Shown here piece after piece: positions 1-12,205 of a DNA stretch of 64,000 nucleotides (its first letter is position 1; each line of letters opens with the position of its first letter). The notes beneath the pieces are model-generated. The model worked only from the letters and a program-made list of their open reading frames with translations. It was not told where the DNA came from and ran no database searches. This stretch comes from Rhinolophus ferrumequinum. Taxonomy: Eukaryota > Chordata > Mammalia > Chiroptera > Rhinolophidae. Location of the stretch: contig NC_046301.1 of the NCBI RefSeq assembly GCF_004115265.2, positions 38,776,714-38,840,713 on the forward strand, read 5' to 3'. Both the position numbers and the translations under genes were made by a program.

Positions 1-570
<570 letters not shown>

Positions 571-1054
571 ATGTACAACACGTAGAAAAGCATTTGGCTG
601 TCTCAGTTATCTTCAAAAAATGAAAGGATACACACATGAAGGAAAACATGAAACCCTATAAATGTAAGCAATGCGGTCGACCTTACAGTGATTACACCTC
701 CTTAAAAACACAGAAGAACACACACGAGTGAAACCCTATGGATGTAAGCAGTGTGGTAAAGCTTACAGAGATTACAGTTCCTTAAAAACATAAGAGAGGT
801 CACACTGGAGTGAAACCCAATGAGATACAGCTTTCCTTTCTCATCTACGTTTCCAAATACATGAAAGAAATCACACTGGAGAGAAATTAAGAAATGTAGA
901 AAAGATTTCATTTGCCCACAAACTAACACAAGAGAACATGCACACTGGAGATACACCATATGAATGTGAAGAATGTGGGAAAGCCTTCAGTCATCCCAGT
1001 TCCTTCCAAAGGCATGAAAAGGAAAAGAATCACAGGATAAAACCTCTTTAATAT
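571..1054 (+). pseudogene. Frameshifted remains of further zinc fingers of unit 0
   Basis: After the TGA at 570 the sequence still reads as finger repeats, but in changing frames and with in-frame stops. Examples are the linker-like stretches at 628-660 and 720-745 and a last recognisable [17 protein letters not shown] finger at 963-1013. At least five finger units can be traced. They show that the array was once longer and has decayed from its 3' end. The same kind of decay is seen at the 3' end of gene B's array. Confidence 0.8.
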
Positions 1055-1180
1055 ACACAGTATTGGAAGGATTTCAGTTTGCACAAATCTTCATATGTGA
1101 AAAATCTCAGGTAAAACAGCTAAAACTGTATGTAACATGAGAAAACTTGATGGAAATTAATCCATGTATAACACTCTAGA
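1055..1180 (+). other. 3' UTR of unit 0
   Basis: Non-coding sequence that aligns by eye with the segment after gene A's array (about 24830-25000). Both share the stretch around 'aaagagttgtta..aaagttgtaaat'. A SINE splits this copy. Confidence 0.6.
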
Positions 1181-1639
1181 AAAAGAGTTGTTGGGCTGGC
1201 CCAGTACCTCAGGCGGTTGGAGCGCCTGGAGCGCCCTGCTCCTATTGTGCTCCTATCGCGGAAGGCCTCCGATTCCATTCCCACATGGGCCAGTGAGCTG
1301 CGCCCTCTGCAGCTGAGATTGTGAACAACAGCTCTTCCTGGAGTTGGGCTGCTGTGAGCACCTGGAAGTTGGCTTGAGCTGCCATGTGCTGCCGTGTGCT
1401 GCCATGGGCTACTGTGTGCTGCCATGGGTGGCCAGTGACCGGCAGCTGGCGAGAGCTGTCGTGAGCTGCTGTGAGCGTCTGACCAACAGACTGGCTACCA
1501 ACTGCCTCAGCCGGGTGGAGCGCAAGGCTCATAATACCAGCATGGGCCGGGGAGCTGTGTCCTACACAGTTAGACTGAGAAACAACAACTTGAACCAGAG
1601 TGGAGGGGAGACAGAAGAAGGGGGAAAAAAAGAGTTGTT
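1181..1639 (+). mobile_element. tRNA-derived SINE (Rhin-1-like) with 12-bp target duplication
   Basis: The head 'ggctggcccagtacctcagg' with a following 'gattccattcccacatggg' resembles tRNA A and B boxes. A GC-rich body and an A-rich end follow. The direct repeat aaaagagttgtt flanks it at 1181-1192 and 1628-1639, so the element is 1193-1627. The uninterrupted site survives downstream of gene A near 24980, so this insertion postdates the duplication of the units. Confidence 0.85.
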
Positions 1640-2072
1640 ATTAAAGTTGTAAATTACATTGTGTTTCTCAAGCTTATTAAGTGTATCACTTCAATACAGA
1701 TTTCTTATTATGTTCAGAAATGAATATTGAGGTGAGGTGAGATACTTCTGGGAATCATCTTTCAACAGTAGCACAAGAGATTGTAGTGCTTCTTCCTTAA
1801 ATGAGTTAATATTTTGTCTTTCCATTTTGAAGCTGTTAGATCACTGGGTGAGCTGAAGTGTATTTCTAATGTGCAATTAGGTTATGTTTTTTATAATGTT
1901 TTGGTTTTTGTTTTCTGTGTTAAGGGGCCATGGTAAAATGACAGTTTGGTAATTGTTGGGATTTTATTACTGGCTTGGTGAGAGTTTCTGGATATTCTTA
2001 GTCCATTAATTGTGTATATTCTACCTTTTCTTTTTTTTTACTGACAAATCTCCTTTTTGGGGGTGACAGGCA
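1640..2072. other. Duplicated 3' flank of unit 0, first part
   Basis: AT-rich sequence without a gene. It aligns with 25340-26100 downstream of gene A (for example 'aatattgaggtgag' and 'ggaattttctactggc'-like stretches), apart from the RPL41 retrocopy present only there. Confidence 0.65.
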
Positions 2073-2974
2073 TACGAGGTGTGATCAAAAAATAGGGTGA
2101 ATGTTTAAATTTAAAAATTCGTTACAGTAAAAAACACATTGCCATTAATCCCCCTCAAAATACTCCCCCTTGTTTCGAACACACTTATCCCATTGTTCTC
2201 GCCACTTTCTGAAGCAGTTCTGGAAGTCCTCTTTTATGAGTGTCTTTAGTTGTGCTGTCATAGCTGCCTCGATGTCCTGAATCATTTTGGTTTTGGGGAA
2301 GAACCAGAAGTCTTGTGGTGCCAGATCCAGTGAATAAGGTGGATGAGGACATACCATAATGTTTTCATTTGACAGAAATTGCCATATACCAGAAGCGATG
2401 TGTGACATGGAACACTGTCATAATGGAGGGTGATTTATGGCACACTTTAAAACATACCTTCTCTCAACCATAGCTCACACCCAACTGACTGCACTGAACA
2501 AGTTGAAACTTGTCACATACTGTTACTAAGGTTCAGCACACTGCTTCCTGTATTGAAGATCCCTGCTTTCCCATTGGATGTCACTTGGCAGCAGCATTCA
2601 CCGAATTTTGTGATCACAGCAGAAAGGTTCCATGTCACACATTGCTTCTGGTCTAGCAATTTCTGTCAAATAAAAACATTACAGTGTGTCCTCATCCACC
2701 ACCTTATTCAGTGGATCTGGCATCGTGTGATTTCTGGCTCTTCCCCTAAGTCAAAATGACCAAGAAAGGTAAATGTTTTGAATCTATTCAGGACATTGAG
2801 GCAGCCATGACAACACAAGTAAAGATACTCACAAAAGAGTATTTCCAGAACTGCTTCAGAAAGGGATGAGAATGATGAGAGAAGTTGTTTGAAGCAAGGG
2901 GGAGTATTTTGAGGGGGATTAATGGCAATGTATTTTATTTAAACATTCACCGTATTGTTTGATCACACCTCATA
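2073..2974. mobile_element. Fold-back (palindromic) mariner element
   Basis: It is bounded by TA at 2073-2074 and 2973-2974, with inverted ends cgaggtgtgatcaaaaaat and its complement at 2955-2972. Both arms (about 2075-2413 and 2628-2972) carry the same C-terminal part of a mariner transposase in opposite directions. On the minus strand it reads HPPYSLDLAPQDFWFFPK, then EDFQNCFRKW and GEYFEGD. On the plus strand a decayed copy of the same region follows 2680. About 215 bp of unrelated-looking loop lies between. No full transposase frame is present. The D,D(34)D-type catalytic motif is represented only by its last part (the SLDLAPQDFW region). Confidence 0.85.
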
Positions 2975-4100
2975 AAAAAGGCTTTTTCTCTTTTCCGTAC
3001 TAATAAACACTTAGAATAAGTTTTATGTCTAGCCACTTTATGAACATAATATTTTCGTGTGAATTAATATTTTCATATTTGGGCCTTCACTTACTTCCCT
3101 TCATTCTGAATGGTATTTGGTGAATAGACTTTGATTTAAGAAGAGAGACCTGTGAAAGGACAAAAAAAATCTAGAATTGGAGATATCATCCCGGTGGGTA
3201 ATGTTAGGAACTAGATTTTTTAAGAATCCGTCCCTTTCAACGTTTCATCTTAGAATCCACCGGTAGCCTCACTTGCCTGAGATTTGCAAGGGTGAAGCAA
3301 AGAACACATTAGTCGAATTTTGAAACTACCATACAGGAAAAGAGACATATGTATAGGTCCTTTGAGGACAAAATATTTTTCCAATCTTCCAGATTCTTTG
3401 CCTTCCAATCAAGGCTATCCTCAAAACTGCTGCCAACTGTTTGCTGTTTTCCCAAGTTCCATCAGAGTTTGGATTTTTATATCAGCCCTCTTGTGTCTAC
3501 CAGGAAACTAATTCAGACTTTCAGGCTTGGAAGTATTGTCTGATTCCCCTCTTCTCTATATTATATCTGTATATATAGGAAACAACTTATGTTGTTAATA
3601 GTGCTTAATTGTTTTCTAAGCCATGTGCTAACAAATATTGTATTTGTCATTTCCTGAGGATATGTAAAAATGTCTCATTGTAATTATGGATTTTCAAATA
3701 AACTTTGATTCTCTTCATTTAATCACTATACATTTGAGTCAATTTTGTCATGTGCATTCAAGTTCAGGTAATTGTTCTTCAGGCATATTTTACTTTTTAT
3801 TCTTTTATAGTTACAGTTTTTGTCATGAGTCATTTATCACTCATTCTTAATGCCCAAAACGCCAATCATTGTTTTTCAGTGCCTTTGTACCAGTGACTTG
3901 CAGAATTGTGCTTGTAGTCAAAGTGGTAATGAATTCTAGTAACAGTGACCAGGAACTACACATGACTGGGATGTAACATAAAAGGTTGCATCACTTGTAG
4001 AATTTTGACTTGTGTTAGATGATTTGATGGCACTTGAAGTCATCAAGACATTTTCGTGGAGTTCCTGTCAACATGAGGCGTAGGTAAACTCTATGCTTGC
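2975..4100. other. Duplicated 3' flank of unit 0, second part
   Basis: No gene seen. It aligns with about 26150-27640 downstream of gene A (shared 'agagacctgtga', 'tcgtgtgaatta', 'gattttcagat' regions). The last ~500 bp (3590-4090) recur again at 6806-7300. Confidence 0.65.
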
Positions 4101-6785
4101 CTCCTTTCATGACCACATCAAAATTACAACTGAAAAACAGAACAACCCTCATTGAGAATCATTAGAAGTCTAGCTGAATAGAAGTCCTATAACTAAAGAT
4201 AATATAGAAGAAACCACCTAGAGACTGGTAGAAAGGGTGGAGACAAGGAACGGCTGGTCCCACACCCACATGTAGCAGTTAAAAATTGGGAGGGATATCT
4301 CAGCTGTGGAAGGACCCCAGAGGAGCGAGGGCTCCTACCCCCAACACAGAGCTTCCCAGCCAGGGTTTCAGTGCCAGGGAGAGAAATCCCCATAACTTCT
4401 GGCTGTGAAAACCAGTGGAGGTTGTGGCTGAGTGAGACAACAGCAGCTGCGGTCCCAGGTGCTCCTCTTAAAGGTCCAGTGCACAGAATTACTTGCTGAC
4501 AGACTTACTTGCTCTGAGCTCCAGCACTGGGGCAGAAGCTAAAAAGGTGCTATAGACATATGGACAGAAACTGAATTGTCTGGAAGCTTTCTCCTGGAAG
4601 AAGGAGCTGGCAGAAGCCATTGTTCTTTGTTGAGTCTTCTCCCAGAGTGTAGACACAGGTGAATGCCATATCTGAGTCTCCATCAACCTGGCTAACACCA
4701 TTTATCTGCCCCACCCTGGTGGTTCTAAGATCTCACTCCACCCAAACTTCAGGCCCACCTAAGATGCTTCCAGTGGCTTTTCTGTATAAACAACTTGTGG
4801 TTCATACTGTAGATGTTCCTAAAATCTCTCAAAGGTTCACAAAATCCAAACAAGCATCATCTGGCTTCGGTGAGTCTGTACCTCTGGATGAGCAGCCCTA
4901 AGCCCGGTACTAGCAACAGCCGGCCTTGGTTCATAGCTTGGCCTTTCAAGGCACCTCCAAGCCCAACATGGGTGACGGCCATCTGCAGATTGCTTTGTAG
5001 TTCATGCTGGGAGGTGCCAGGCAGGGCAAGGACTGCAGCTGAACTTGACCTGTAGTGGGGACCCTTCCAGGAGGCCCCGGAGCTGGCACACTCAGTGGCC
5101 AGCTTCAGACCCAGCCAGAGCATCACCCAGCTGACTCCGGTGTTAAGACACCCAAAGGGCAGACTGGGCAGGCACAAGAGCCCTACTAAAGTGAATCCTG
5201 CTGCATAAAGTCAGCCCCTGAACAACAGCTCTTCCACTTTAGTCACAGCCAGTCCTCACAACCATTTCCCCCGAGGGTCAATCCCTCCTGTTGATGTGCA
5301 AATAGCAACCAAGGCTCAAGTACAACAGAAGGCTACACACAACCCACACAAGGGATACACCTGGAATGCCCGGCTCAGGTGATGAAGGAGACTGTGCTAC
5401 TCAGCCCCACAGCACACCTACTACATAAGGCCACTCTAGTAAGACCAGGAGACATAGCAGCCTTATTTAATACACAGAAACAAATACAGGGAGACAGCCA
5501 AAATGGGGAGACAAACACGTCCCAAATGAAAGAACAGAACAAAAGACTAGAAAAAGAACTAAAGAAAATGGAGACCAGATGCAGAGTTCAAAACACTGGT
5601 TATAAGGATGCTCAGAGATCTCAGGGAGAACTTCAACAAAGAGAAAGGAAACATAAAAATGGAGATAGAAAACATAAAAAAGAACCAGTCAGCAATGAAC
5701 ACTACAATAATTGAAATAATACATTAATAGGAAATCAACAGTAGATTACATGAAGCAGAGGATCGGATCAGCCATTTGGAAGATAAGGTAGCAGAAAACA
5801 CCCAGTCAGAACAGCAAAAAGGAAAAAAAGAATCCAAAAAAATGAGTACCTTTTAAAGGACCTCTGGGACAATATCAAGTGTACCATTCGCATCATAGGA
5901 GTGCCAAAAGGAGAAGGGGGAGAAAACATGGAATTGAAAATCTATTTGAAGAAATACTGACTGAAAACTTTCCTAACCTTGCAAAGGAGATAAACATAGA
6001 AGTCCAGGAATTGCAGAGTCCCAAACAAGATGAAACCAAAGAGGCCCACATAGAGACACATCATATTATAATTAAAATGGCAAAGGTTAAAGACAGAATC
6101 TTATAAAAAGCAAGAGAAAAGCAGTTAGTTACCTACAAGAGAGCTCCCATAAGACAGTCAGCTGATTTGTCAAGAGAGAGTTAACTTCGTTTTACTTTGC
6201 AGGCCAGAAGGGATTGGCACAGAATATTCAAAATGATGAAAAGCAAGGACCTACAACAAGATTACCCAGTAAAACTGTCATTTAGAATTGAAGGCCAGAT
6301 AAAGAGCTTCACAGACAAGGAAAAGCTAAAAAGGAGTTCAACACCAAACCAGTATTACAAGAAATGTTAGCCTTCTTTAAGAAGAAGAAGAAAAATATTT
6401 AAAATATGAATAAAATGGCAACTACACATGTATCAACAATTACTTTAAATGTAAATGGATTAAATGCTCCAATCCAAATATAGGTTGGCTGAATGGATAA
6501 GAAAACAAGACCCTTACCTATGGTGCCTAAAAGAAATTCATTTCAAATTGAAAAACATGCACAGACTGAAAGTAAAGGAATAGAAAAAGATATTTCATGC
6601 AATGGAAACAAAAAGAAAGGAAGGGAGGGAGGGAAGAAGGAGGAAAAGGCTAGGGTAGCAATACTTATGCCAGACAAAAATGAACTAAAACAAAGGGTAT
6701 AATGAGACAAATGAAGACCTAGTAATCCCACTTATGGGTATTTATCCGAAGAAACTAAAACACTACTTCAAAGGGACATGTGCAT
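4101..6785 (+). mobile_element. Old L1 LINE: 5' region, ORF1 and start of ORF2, internally deleted
   Basis: 4101-5380 resembles an L1 5' UTR (GC-rich). 5379-6110 carries ORF1-like peptide with a coiled-coil-type charged stretch (KEQNKRLEKELKKMETR), then ENLFEEILTENFPNLAKE and a HHIIIKMAKVKDRIL stretch typical of L1 ORF1. 6110-6480 continues into the ORF1 end, and 6400-6700 into the start of ORF2. At about 6715 it jumps to a stretch known from the far end of ORF2 ('gggtatttatccgaag'), so most of ORF2 is missing. Frames are broken by stops and indels; it is not functional. Confidence 0.8.
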
Positions 6786-7854
6786 CCACTTCTCTAGGTG
6801 TTTCATAGAAATATTTTATTAACTTTCTAAGCTGTTGTATGCTAACTTATATATTGTGTTCTTCACATACTGAGGATATACGGAAATGTCCCATTATAAT
6901 TACGAATTTTCAGATCAACGTTGCAGTTTTCTTCATTTAATCTTACACATTATGAGTCAGTATTATGTACAGACAATTTTTTGAGGCAAATTTTATTTTT
7001 TATTATTCTATAGTTACAATTTTTGTCATGAAACTCCTCATTCATTCTTAATACCAAAAACTCAAATCATGGTTTTTATCAGTGTCCTCTTGCCTGTGAC
7101 CCACAGGATTCCATCTGTAGTCAAAAGGAGGTGTGTAATGAATTCTAATAAGAGTGACCACAAACTAAGCACTGTGAATTAACAGTAACAGGGTGCTGAA
7201 AAGTACTTCTTACAGGATTTTGGCTTGTGTTCGAGGATTTGGTTGCTGTTGAACAAAGCAAGATGTTTTTCTGTATTGGATGCTGTGAGTAGGTAAACTT
7301 TATTCTATCATTGGTCATAGTAATCATTGTTTTCTAGAAAGCAAAAACAATGTAGTGGAGCTAAACTTAATTTATAAGAACTTACAGTCATTTAGTAAGA
7401 AGAAGGGAATATTAATCATTTTTGTGATTTGAAACTTTATCTTTTACCAATTTTAGAGACATACCCTTACATATGTCTTAGTCCATCATAGTCACCAGTT
7501 ACCTTTAATGAAGGAGGTGTGTGACATTTTTCTCTTCAATGGGAAATGAGTTGACCTTGCAATGAGAGCAAGGTCAGCTCCCGGTCCTCTGGAACAGCTT
7601 TTGACTTTCCTGTTTATTATCTAAACACTGATTTATTTCCTATGGTGTATTAGTCATTGTTTTTCACAAAATACCTCAGTTAAAACATACAAATTTTCTT
7701 TTTGGCATACTATTTTCATTTTTTTAAAATATCTTCTATGACTCAATTGAGGCCTACAAGTTTAGGTAAATTCTGAGAGAACACAACCTAACCAGGGAGA
7801 AAAATAGGACCACTGGTCCAATCATATCTTTCTTGCTCAGAGACTATATACTTT
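6786..7854. other. 3' flank of unit 0, beginning with a second copy of 3590-4090
   Basis: 6806-7300 repeats 3590-4090 in direct orientation on the other side of the L1. The rest aligns with about 27640-28130 downstream of gene A. No gene seen. Confidence 0.6.
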
Positions 7855-8370
7855 TTTAAAAAAATTACAGTTGACATTCAATATTATTTTATATTAGTTT
7901 CAGGTGTACAGCATAGTGGTTAGACATTTATATAATTTACAAAGTGATTCCCTCTGATAAGTCTAGTACTCACCTGGCACTATACATAGTTATTACCATA
8001 TTATTGACTATGTTCCCTGTGCTGTACTTTACATTCCCATGACTATTTTGTAACTTCCAATTTGTACTTCTTAATCCCTTCACCTTTTCACCCAGCTCCC
8101 CAACTCCCCTCCCATCTGGAAATCATCAGTTTGTTCTCTTTATCTATGAGTCTGTTTTGTTCATTTTTTTTTTTTTTTAGGTTCTGCATTTGAGAGATCA
8201 TATGGTATTCGTCTTTCTCTATCTGACTTATTTCACTTAGCATAATACTCTCTGGGTCCATTCATGTCGCAAATGGTAAGATGTCATTCTTTTCTATGGC
8301 CGAGTCATATTCCGTTATATACTCGTATATGTACCATATCTTTATCCAATTGCGTATTGCTGCGCACTTG
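7855..8370 (-). mobile_element. L1 3' end (ORF2 tail and 3' UTR), antisense
   Basis: 'attacagttgacattcaata' followed by 'tttcaggtgtacagcatagt' is the antisense start of a 3' UTR seen many times in this window. From 8160 on it matches the antisense of the L1 ORF2 end (region of 'tggtattcgtctttctctat'). Confidence 0.85.
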
Positions 8371-9117
8371 AGACTACATACGCTTGATGTTAATGTTTCA
8401 GTATCCCTCATTCCCATACACTTTAGAGTCAACATACCCGGTTTAACACAAATAATCAAGGCACTGTTGGATTTGAATATAGAGGCATAAAACAAGTTCT
8501 TGAAGTACTGGTGCTTATATTTTTGTGGGAAAAAAAGATGTTGAACAAATAGTAAAGCTTTGGTTTATAAGATGGAAAGAAGAGGTTTGAAGGAAAGTAA
8601 ACAATTAAATGTGAGATAATATGCTGGAATGTGTACACATCTTTTCTATGAGAGTAGAAGCCTCAGTGAGTGATGATGTCATTATCGATCATTTGAATTT
8701 CCACCATGTAACACACTTTAAATATTATTAGGAACTGCTTGGGTGTGGAAGTGCATAGAGTATAGCAATATAGAATGTCCTGCATTCCTGTGATCAGCGG
8801 GAAAGATTCCCCATAATGATAAAAAGGTACATATAGTTCCTCTTCATTGTAGCAGTTGTTAAACATTGTGTATATAAAATATGTGGTTATGAGTTTGGGC
8901 ATTGTTATCTGGGACTTAGGACTTCCTATTGATTTAGTTCCCAGATATTTGTGGTGTCTTTTACATATTGGAGGGTTTTTTCAAATGGGCACCATGAAAG
9001 TGTTCTTTTGGGGTGCTGGCATGTTTTGCATCTTTTGATGGCAGTATTATTATACATTTGTGAAAACTCATAATTACACCTGATATATATTGAAAATATA
9101 CATATATACATATATAT
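8371..9117. other. 3' flank of unit 0, third part
   Basis: No gene. It aligns with 28150-28560 and 29500-29600 in plus orientation and with 38250-37060 in inverted orientation, marking one of three copies of the same flank. Confidence 0.65.
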
Positions 9118-9630
9118 GGTGCAAAAAAGGTATACACATTTTAAGAGATGTTATCTACGTTCAAGCAGTAGTTCGTGGTAATCAGAAGTGTCTGGACACT
9201 GATGGTAACTACCGTGTTTCCCCGAAAATAAGACCTAGCCAGACAATTAGCTCTAATGCATCTTTTGAGCAAAAATTAATGTAAGGCCAGGTCTTATATT
9301 ATATGAGACCTGGCCTTATTTTACTATAAGATATGTGGTCATGAGTTTGGGCATTGTTTTACTATAAGACCGGGTCTCATATAATATATTTTATTTGCAG
9401 TAAAATAAGATCGAGTCTTATATTAATTTTTGCTCCAAAAAAAATCACGCCTTAGAGCTGATTATCTGGCTAGGTCTTATTTTGGGGGAAACATGGTACT
9501 TTAAGCACCTCTTGTAATTGCAGAAGTCAAATGTGACTTGTATTCATCTTTTGTTATCGGTATATATTGAGTATTACAATTTTAATACAGTTTTCCTTTC
9601 TTAAAATGTGTATACATATTTTTGGCACCC
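9118..9630. mobile_element. Mariner-like MITE, interrupted by a second MITE
   Basis: It starts with ggtgcaaaaaaggtatacac and ends with its inverted partner atttttggcaccc at 9630. The two halves (9118-9211 and 9497-9630) are separated by another element. Related copies at 29629-29850 and 33960-34082 show the uninterrupted sequence. It is non-autonomous; no transposase is seen. Confidence 0.8.
9212..9496. mobile_element. Palindromic MITE with TA duplication, nested in the mariner-like MITE
   Basis: It has perfect-looking inverted ends ccgtgtttccccgaaaataa and its complement, flanked by TA (9210-9211 and 9497-9498). This fits the Tc1/mariner superfamily. Its middle (9331-9358) carries a foreign ~27-nt piece copied from 8879-8907 between duplicated 12-mers. 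A second copy is at 21696-21931. Confidence 0.85.
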
Positions 9631-9643
9631 TTGGCATGCTCTG

Positions 9644-10164
9644 TATATGAGACAGGTTAGTTAGCATTTTGCTAGGTAGACAGGGGTGTCCCTGGTGGGA
9701 TAAACAAAAAGCAGCCATATCCTGAAACTCCAGGTTCTGTAATGTCTCCTTCACTCCAGGACAAAGATATGAGAATGTGCCTTGAGGTTAATAAATTATT
9801 TAAAATCCCTTTTGGCCGGACAAAGGAGCAGATCTGATGGCTAGGAATGGGTTATTTCGTTAATCGCTTCAGGATGGGCAAACAGGACAAACCTGATAGA
9901 TGACTTCCATTAGAAGTCTCCAGCCCCCTTCCCCAAGCAGGCAAGGGAAGGTATAAAAGTAAGAACTTTTGCCTCAGTCACTGGGCTTCCCAATTTTGGG
10001 TACCCCCTCCCACTCAGGAGCTGCAACATCTTCTCCTGCCTTTAATAAACTATCTTCCTTTACAACTCTTTGCCTCTCCCTGGTCTGTGTGTCCATTCTT
10101 CGCCTTCACGAGACACGATCCCGGCCCACACCCAGAAACTGCCGCAAATCCATTACATCATATA
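9644..10164 (+). mobile_element. Solo LTR of an endogenous retrovirus (fossil)
   Basis: The element spans 9648-10160, flanked by a 4-bp direct repeat TATA (9644-9647 and 10161-10164), beginning TGAGACAGG and ending in TCA. It has a TATA-like box gtataaaagt at 9951 and AATAAA at 10044-10049, giving a U3-R-U5 order. The 4-bp duplication suggests a class I (gamma-like) element. No internal region remains. The inverted paralogous flank near 37050 lacks it, so it inserted after those copies separated. Confidence 0.75.
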
Positions 10165-10700
10165 TATGGAAACAACACAATTGTTTTCATGTGCTGGAAC
10201 AATGGTAAACTCTCCTGAACCTTGAATTTTATGTGTTCAATTCTTCTTGCCGCCACTGTGAGATCTTTCTTAGGAAGAATTCAAGGACTGGAAAAGAAGG
10301 AAACAGGATATATCAGGCCTTTCTTGCAGCCCTGTCTTAACTGAGAAAATACCCTCTAGGGTTGCACTGCCCTCATCTCATGTAGTAGTGAGGTGAGCGG
10401 GCTCCCAGTATCTATCTATCCTAGAGTTTAAATCAGGCTCCTCGGACAGACCTCTGGACGTACTGCGGTTCTGAAACACAAATGTGTGTCCCATGTGGGA
10501 TCTGCCTGGGGAGATCCTCTGTCACGGGCATCAGCATCATTTCCTTCCATTGCCATCCACAGACCATTTCCAGTGTAGGCTAGCCTGTACTTGCTCCATC
10601 TTGAAACAGAAATCAGGACTTCCAAATGCACAACGGTGCCCTCCAGTTCACAAAGAAACTGCGGTAAATCCAAGGCATCAGCTCCAAGTCCGGAAAAAAA
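10165..10700. other. Region upstream of gene A, duplicated in inverted form at 36370-37030
   Basis: No gene. It shares long near-identical stretches with the inverted copy, such as the segment 10440-10575 (contains ccatgtgggatctgcctggg). The match shows that this sequence normally joins the 3' flank of one unit to the promoter of the next. Confidence 0.7.
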
Positions 10701-11013
10701 TTCTGTTTAAATGTAAAGGTAACCGGGGTGGGGAGTGGTGTGGGGGGTGGGGGCGGGGCGCGCCTCGAGCCTACTCTCAGGCTGTCATTCAGGCATGAGT
10801 GGGTGGGGCCTTGGTAACTATCCAATCAGAGGTGCCGCTAGGGCACTTGGAGCAACGCAGCGCACAGGCGTACACGTCCGTTCTCTCTTCAACAGTGGGA
10901 GTTCTGCATCGCTTTCGTTAAAGGTGTGTATCTCCGCGGCGGTCGCCCTGTGATCTGCGCTGCTCCTCGGAGTCGTAGGCAGGACTCAGGGAAACCCAGG
11001 AAACCTAGAAATG
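10700..11013 (+). promoter_or_regulatory. Promoter and exon 1 of KRAB-ZNF gene A
   Basis: GC- and CpG-rich sequence following AT-rich flank. A CCAAT box in the context tatccaatcaga lies at 10822-10826. The exact start of transcription cannot be read from sequence; it probably lies between 10850 and 10950. Exon 1 ends with ATG at 11011-11013 directly followed by a strong donor GTGAGTG. This is the usual layout for this ZNF subfamily, where only the initiator codon lies in exon 1. Exon 1 of B (50631) and C (56484) end in the same way. No TATA box is seen, as expected for a housekeeping-type ZNF promoter. Confidence 0.85.
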
Positions 11014-11870
11014 GTGAGTGTGTGGGGCGGGTGTGGACGGGAACGAGGGGCTGGTTGGAACCGGCAGTGGAGGGACCGGCCTCCACCGGCTCAACTCCGG
11101 AGTCTGTGGATCCGAGTTCACTGGGGGCTGCGCTGGGGCCTCAATCCCCTCCATCCAGCGCGCAGCGTGGGGACTGGGCCGGCAGTCGGGACCCCGGACG
11201 TCCTGTCACTGCGCGCGGCGACTTCAGTACCGACCCGGAGCCTTTCTGGGCAGCTGTGCGACTGCAGCCCCGCGTCTGCCCGAGATGGTGCGGAGATCAC
11301 TTGGAGGGTCATCAGGAACAATTGTGGCTGGGACTCCAGGGTTCTTGTGTGGGAAAAGCTGTTGTGTGTGGGATTCCCAGTTCCTCCTTTCTCCTTAGGG
11401 ACCCGTTTTTTCCCTTAGTTTTCCCGATGTTTCAAAGCAAGGTCTCAGACCCAGGACCCTGCTTCCAAAATAGCCCTCGCTCTTTCTAGGACTGGCAACA
11501 AATTCCTAAATGTCTAATATTTTCCCGCATTCCCAAAGCCAGCTGCCCCTCTCTGAGCCACAGCATCATCATCAACTATTCGTTCTCCAGGGTGCATATG
11601 AAACAGATTCAATCCTTTTTCCTTCAAGCCCCCTGTATGGCTTTTTAAAGGATTTTTTTTTTCGTCTGTGAATGTTTTACGTGAGAGGAAAGCCGATAAT
11701 AACCACCTGGAATACGTTGTATGAAATCCCCGTTCCTCTCCCCCGGGGCCTACCCTAGGCACAGACATCCTGTGGGAAGTTCTGTGTGTGGAGGTTGCTC
11801 TTTGGAAACTTTCCTGGGTGATCTGTCCTGTCAGCACTCCTTCCTGGGTTTGTTACCCTGATGAGACGTA
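11014..11870 (+). other. Start of gene A intron 1, GC-rich, paralogous to B and C introns
   Basis: Long open frames here are a product of CpG-rich composition. The sequence aligns with 56485-57350 (gene C) and with 50630-49860 inverted (gene B), for example around the 'ttccaaatattt..gggtgcat' zone and the 'aaactttcctgggtgat' motif at 11806. No coding evidence. Confidence 0.7.
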
Positions 11871-12047
11871 CAGGTGTGTACCTCGTTTTATTGCCCTTAG
11901 CTTTATTGCACTTCACAGATATTGAGATTTTTACAAATTGAAGGCAAGACTCTCCACCACTAAAAAGATTAGACATCACTTTTTTTTAATATTTGCTTTA
12001 TTTCAGTGGTCTGAAACCTAACCCGCAATATATCCGATGTATGTCTG
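11869..12047. mobile_element. Internally deleted Tigger1 DNA transposon
   Basis: It begins TA-caggtgtgtacctcgtttta and ends with the inverted repeat near 12047. The interior shows only the two terminal parts ('attgcacttcacagatattg' and 'tatttgctttatttcagtgg'), typical of short non-autonomous Tigger1 derivatives. Confidence 0.8.
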
Positions 12048-12205
12048 CATTGACTTGTCTTCGTTTTTCAGTAGTGTAAAATGCATGTAATTAACAGAGC
12101 TTAAAAGACAGTATAAAATATTTACAAAGAGGCAAGAAAGAGGTGAATTTTAAAATATACATTCCAGTATTACATTGGTTTTGTTAAGAATTCTTTTTTC
12201 ACTTT

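Noticed and set aside
1120-1652. Frames rich in His/Ser/Ala repeats
   Set aside because: Come from the internal repeats of the SINE body.
10926-11489. Open frames of 126-187 codons after gene A exon 1
   Set aside because: CpG-rich composition gives few stops. They overlap each other in several frames and cross the exon 1 donor; the same occurs at 56151-56753.
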